Source: Xestospongia bergquistia
Lineage: Eukaryota > Porifera > Demospongiae > Haplosclerida > Petrosiidae
Assembly (NCBI GenBank): GCA_963965975.1
Contig: OZ014413.1
Location: 3,792,001 to 3,856,000 of the forward strand
Direction: 5' to 3'
DNA: 64,000 bases
Both the position numbers and the translations under genes were made by a program. Of this stretch, positions 59,306 to 64,000 are shown piece by piece. The notes beneath the pieces were generated by a model. The model was not told the DNA's origin. It was given only the letters and a program-made list of their open reading frames with translations, and ran no database searches. Within the stretch, counting starts at the first letter, position 1. Every line of letters begins with the position of its first letter.

Positions 59306-60135
59306 AGTCATTGGTATACAGGTTTGGGAAAGAGTTCATTTTTGAGGAGATATTCTTAAGAGCTCCAGTAACAGGTTTCCTTGAAACAGTCCAATGTATA
59401 CAATATATAGACATAATATATGAAGGTATACCAATATATATATATATATATAATATAGTTTTGCATAAACTTATAGTGTAGGTAATGGACATATCATGTG
59501 TAAATTTTAAAGTTATAACCATCATAATAAAATGCATCTAATGTATATGTGCATTATTTAATAGTAAGGACTGATTTGCATCTTTTAATATATTTATTAT
59601 TCAATATGTAAAAATAGTATTGTTTCCATAGCAACATAAGCTGTAATATTTCAACATGTACACTTTAATATATATATATATATATATACATGTATATATG
59701 TATGTATTTGTGGTATATTAGTGAGAGAATGATTCAGTCCATTTACAAATTATTGTAGGTAATTATATATAATATATATATATAATAGTATTGATTTCCA
59801 TAACAACACAGTCTTGACTATCTCCACATATACACCTTGATGCATATATGTAAATAAGGTTTATTAGTGATAGAATGATTCAGTTCATTTATAAATTATA
59901 ATATTATGTAAAAAATGGTTTCCATAACAGCATAGGCTGTAGTATTTCCATATTCAACACTATGACTGGTGTGTGGTTAATACTGGTTACTAAGTTTACC
60001 AGCTCCAATACTCACAATCAAACAATTTCAGTCCATGCATGAACTAACATTTTTTGTAAAAATAAATTATTATTATTACATTTTGAAACTGAAATGGTGT
60101 AAACTAGAAAACCCACAGAATGTCATATATATCAT
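59306..60135. repeat. Dispersed repeat, copy 2 (uninterrupted)
   Basis: Matches 81-1247 without the nested MITE and so gives the empty site. Short (TA)n runs occur at about 59432-59452 and 59670-59690. Confidence 0.75.
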
Positions 60136-61789
60136 AACATATACATGTACTCTGATGTACACGTGGAAGTAGACTAAGTAATGTTAGGCCAAATAAACAT
60201 TTCAATGAAAACAAGAAACATTACATTATATATATTTGATCTTCACTAACAATTCATAGCACAAACTTTCAATAATAAATTTCTTTAGACACAAATCTAC
60301 TACAAACATCTACTCTTCTCAACTGAATCCTATTCCAGTACAAGAAATTCCGCAAGCAATATACTTATAACACTAAATTTCTAATTACACAAATTTCGGA
60401 GAGTAAAACAAAAACAAATACTTCTATATGAAATTAATATGTTACCCTTGAATTAGCTGTAGCGATTTCACATTAAAGTATGACTTTTTCTGCTGGGACT
60501 CTAGCTCTAGCATTTTTAAAAAGAATGTTTTCCAATCTTTTCTTGAGTAATAATTATTCCTTGACATGATAATCATATGTAGTGACATGAAATACTTAAT
60601 AGTATCAACTTTACAATACCAGGAAATGTTGAAGTTTTTAGAAAAACATAACAAACAGGTCCTTAAAAGCAATAGGATATGCACAACCAATTAACTGCAG
60701 TGTTTACATAACTAACAATATTCACTATGTGTTAATACACATGCTCAATTCTATTAATTCTATTATTGCTAATGAACAATTATCAAGGTTAATTAGATAA
60801 AGTATTGTTCAGCAGCAAATTAAAACTCACTCTGTGAACAATTTGAGTTATGAGGAACCTGTTCTCAACCACAATAATTCCTTATTATTAATGCCTTATA
60901 ATGTTATTAGTCAGAATATGTAGCAATGAATAAATCTCATGTAGTGTTCAAGTAAATCTGATAAGTGGTATATAGACATTTTATTGTTAAAGAAAATGTG
61001 ATTTAGTACCAATATCAGAAGTTAAAAGTGCTTATTAAACTTTAACACTTATCCTTATTTCATAAATGCAAGGCCTGAAATATATGTGTTATTAAGGTTA
61101 CAGTCATATCTATTACATGAATACATACCTAAATTGAGTATAATGTAAAGTACTAAATGATACTTTCAATGGACAATCAGCTTCTGAACATCCTTATCTC
61201 AACTTTATCATTTGAAAAAATAAGTGCTAGCAAATGCTTGTGTAATGTTCCTGTGACAACTGATGAACTTGAGAGGTTAATTAGTCTGTGTAAATGAAAG
61301 ACAGTAATGTTATTGATGGGGTCTTATCTCTTATCACAAGTAAATGTTACTTGACATGCACTATCTTGTAAAATGTAAGATTCAATTTTTGGGATGACTT
61401 GAATCTGACCAACAATGTCACTCTTTAAAGCAGTAATGATACAACAACAAGTCACTTCTGTACACTGATGTCTACTTCAAACTCACCATGATTAAGTCCC
61501 ATTTTGAACTGACTGGTGCTAATAGTTTAACAGGATGATGTAGTTTTGGCCTTTATCTTTACAGTTAAAACAAAAAGTAAATATGAATACTGAGTAACCT
61601 CAAGAAATTAAAGTGAACTACATAACTGGATTGCTTTTCAAAATAATCCATGAGAAACGTGAAGAATCTCTTGAAACTTAAATACTAATACCATATGATG
61701 ACTCACAATCTCATAGAATAGTTCAGAAAAATGTTTTTCAAAAAGGCATTGTGGAAAGGTGTTTGTCACAAGAACAAAAGAAAGTAATT
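60136..61789. other. Non-coding stretch
   Basis: No supported gene. A 45-codon open block at about 61160-61295 on the plus strand (FEKISASKCLCNVPVTTDEL) has no recognised family. Confidence 0.4.
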
Positions 61790-62190
61790 TTCAGTTTGAC
61801 ATCAAGTTTCTTTTTTCCTTGGTCTTTGCAATAGCATTTTTAATAGCTTCTTTGGCATTTGGTTGATCTGCACAATGTTCACAATGGCTCTGAAACCAAT
61901 CTGAAGACTCTATCAAAACCAGCTCTTCCCAACAAATAACATTTTTCTATCAATATAATAGCATTTGAATACATCTTGGGAGTATATTTAGTATCCAGTG
62001 ACCACAAAATATCATTAATGAGTAGTCAATTGTTATCATCATTTGTGATATGCTCTTCAGCTGAAAGAAGTTTGACAATCATAGCACAGAAAAGTCCAAC
62101 TGGAGCACCATTTGCAAAATAAAACAATAAAGAAGTGTTAATGGAGGACTTAAATGGGACTGCCTTTGAAGGAACAATTAATGACAATCA
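61790..62190 (-). pseudogene. Remnant resembling the tail of a sponge STAND/NLR- or Roco-like protein
   Basis: On the minus strand: VPSKAVPFKSSINTSLLFYF, then ANGAPVGLFCAMIVKLLSAE (62115-62055), LWSLDTKYTPKMYSNAIILI, and in another frame VLIESSDWFQSHCEHCADQP and KEAIKNAIAKTKEKRNLM. The 'G-x-F-C-x-x-x-x-x-L-L' then 'S-N-A-I' then 'I-E-S-S-D-W-F' arrangement resembles C-terminal regions of COR-like or STAND proteins expanded in sponges and cnidarians (from memory, weak). One stop and frame changes mark it as decayed. Confidence 0.35.
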
Positions 62191-64000
62191 AGATAGTGTA
62201 AAAATTTGGGTTTGCTATCAGGCAATCTTTTAGTTTGTAGAAGCTATCCCATCAAAGATACTATTTAGTCACATACTTTTAATAGCATTAACCATATTTG
62301 TCAACTTCATCTGTTCTATCTATCTACTTTTGTAGACATTCACATAGGCATCTCTCAACACCATCTTGACTATGTTTAGCTTTGGTATTCTGCAGTTTTT
62401 ATGTAGTCCTAGTTTAAGAACAAGGTTAAGCCACTTTTGTATTTGAAATGAGCTTCTAATATGACAGTTACATTTGAAAAAATAGACAGTTAACCTTTAA
62501 TTACGAAATGCAATGGACTAAAGGCAATGTATAAATATGTCTGAAAAACATGAAAATTTAATGAAAATATGGAAGTATATGGATACAAGCTAGAATAAGA
62601 TGTGGTGAGAAGTTTCAAGTTGAAGTTATGTCAACAAAGTAAATATTTAAATGTATTTGTTTTGATTCAGGTCCCAAGATTCTGGCGTTTAATCATAGAA
62701 GCATTAAAACAGCAATCTTTTATTTAGTATTTATGAGAGATAATACATTTTCAAAATGATCCTTAGTGCAAGGAGTTTCACTCTTTCAAAAGAATAATGT
62801 AATCACTTGACACTAAGAGCAAAATGAGACATGAAAAATATATTATGATGTATCGTTTCTAGCTAGACATTAAATGCAAATAATGTACTCTCTTAGCAAG
62901 TGCAAAGTTAGTTCTTGTCTAACTCTAAATAATTAACAAACACAATTAAGTAATATATTTATCACTCAAGTTCATGCAATTATCATCATATCTTCTTATA
63001 TTTGATATCATGTTGTTATATTTAACATGTTTTTTTATTGTATTAAGTTCATGGTGTAGTTCTTTGAAAAGACTTGAGTAGAACATTGCGGAACAATAAA
63101 TGTCCATTTTCAGCATGTCATATTTTCCATTCTCTAATTGCTTAAATGGCGGTAATATAACATAGTCTTAGAGTTGTCCAAGGAAATGTGACGACTCAAT
63201 TTCAAAATCAATAAATACACAGGTGAAAAATACTTCATGAATATACCACTGAGTGAATAGCAACTGAATTAACAAGTGATAATAATTTATAGGAAATATA
63301 ACATGTAAATAATAACACATGATATCAAAGACAAACAAACTATCAATAAACATACCAGATCTTACCACATATACAAAATGAAATATGAATTTGCTTGTTG
63401 TATATTTATAGTCTTTTGATGTTTTGACATAGTTTTTTTCTTTTCTGTAATAATATTTTAGCTAAATTTCATTGTATCTATGGTAACATGTAACTCATAT
63501 ACTGATATATGCATATAGAAAGAGTGAATAATCAAAAGACAAAACTCAGAGAACTTTTAATTAATTAAAACATGCAATGTGGACACTTCAGGTAGACTAT
63601 GAATTAAAATAGATAATAGTAATACAGAATAACAGAGCAGTAGAGTAACTACATGTGGGCATACACGGGCATATCCCTGTATAATATCTGGAAGTAATTA
63701 ATTTCATTATTACTATTATTATTGTTGCTGTTTTAATTGCAATTATTTGCTACTGGCCACTCCAATGTTTTTTTATATACAAGTAGGCAGAAATGACCAA
63801 AAGGTAAGATGCAATGAACCAAAGTCATACAAAGAAAGAAAAACGTTACCTAAACGTTACAATTAATTAGTATTTAATAAGTACAATTTCTATAATGATT
63901 AAAAATTCACCTCACCCTCTGATAATTAAATACAATAACTAAACTTTATCTATGCACTAATATACATAACATAGTACTCTAGCTTATTACGCTAAGCCAC
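62191..64000. other. Non-coding stretch to the window end
   Basis: AT-rich, with no supported gene, transposon end or organised repeat. The minus ORF at 63168-63368 has no motif. Confidence 0.45.

Noticed and set aside
1-64000. tRNA or rRNA genes
   Set aside because: No convincing cloverleaf boxes or conserved rRNA segments were noticed by eye on either strand; a covariance-model scan would be needed to be certain.

Overview
The window looks like nuclear DNA of an early-branching animal, most likely a demosponge of the Amphimedon type (inference). It is roughly two-thirds A+T. Host genes are cut into short exons by introns of about 50-100 bp with GTAAGT-like donors. Gene content fits: a DEATH/SH3/LRR protein, a secreted beta-helix protein with a many-pass membrane tail, remnants of an expanded peptide-transporter (POT/SLC15-like) family, and many DNA transposons. 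No prokaryotic features (operons, Shine-Dalgarno sites) are seen.

Layout. 0-7.4 kb: a dispersed repeat with a nested MITE, then broken POT-like transporter copies (two form an inverted duplication) and a scrap of a Penelope-like reverse transcriptase. 7.8-17.1 kb (minus): one multi-exon gene for a signal-peptide beta-helix, cysteine-rich, multi-pass membrane protein; every exon found is open with good splice sites. One of its introns holds a 1.5-kb TTAA-flanked element with 197-bp inverted repeats, carrying a THAP exon on one strand and a P2X7-ballast-like zinc protein on the other. 18-19.4 kb: a 5'-truncated Penelope-like element with GIY-YIG endonuclease, inverted terminal repeats and two hammerhead-ribozyme motifs. 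21-29 kb: more transporter debris split by a 3.1-kb piggyBac-like transposon with four exons. 29-34.3 kb: decayed scraps of ATP synthase OSCP, a permuted papain-like (YiiX/C92) amidase, a ubiquitin-specific protease and a MULE transposase. 35-40 kb: a fold-back element, then a striking array of about 23 units (core period exactly 138 bp), each a 60-nt exon-like block with its own splice acceptor and donor plus a 78-nt intron, bounded by inverted 15-bp satellites. 40-43 kb: a degraded unknown gene interrupted by a MITE. 43.5-50 kb (minus): two tandem paralogues with helical-repeat N-termini and an HNH-like CxxC/SHxxP module. 50.7-54.4 kb (minus): a DEATH-coiled coil-SH3-LRR gene. 54.5-64 kb: a MITE, a BEL/Pao integrase fossil, a segmental duplication, a TMEM179-like exon, the second copy of the first repeat and mostly non-coding DNA.

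The genes do not form a pathway. The window is best read as a turnover zone in which receptor-like, immune-like and transporter families have been duplicated, broken and invaded by transposons. Many host-like genes carry stops or frameshifts, so either most are pseudogenes or the assembly is of draft quality; the clean 7.8-17.1 kb gene argues for real decay elsewhere. Three items deserve most attention: the splice-bounded mini-exon array, the THAP plus P2X7-ballast transposon, and the DEATH-SH3-LRR and HNH-like gene cluster.
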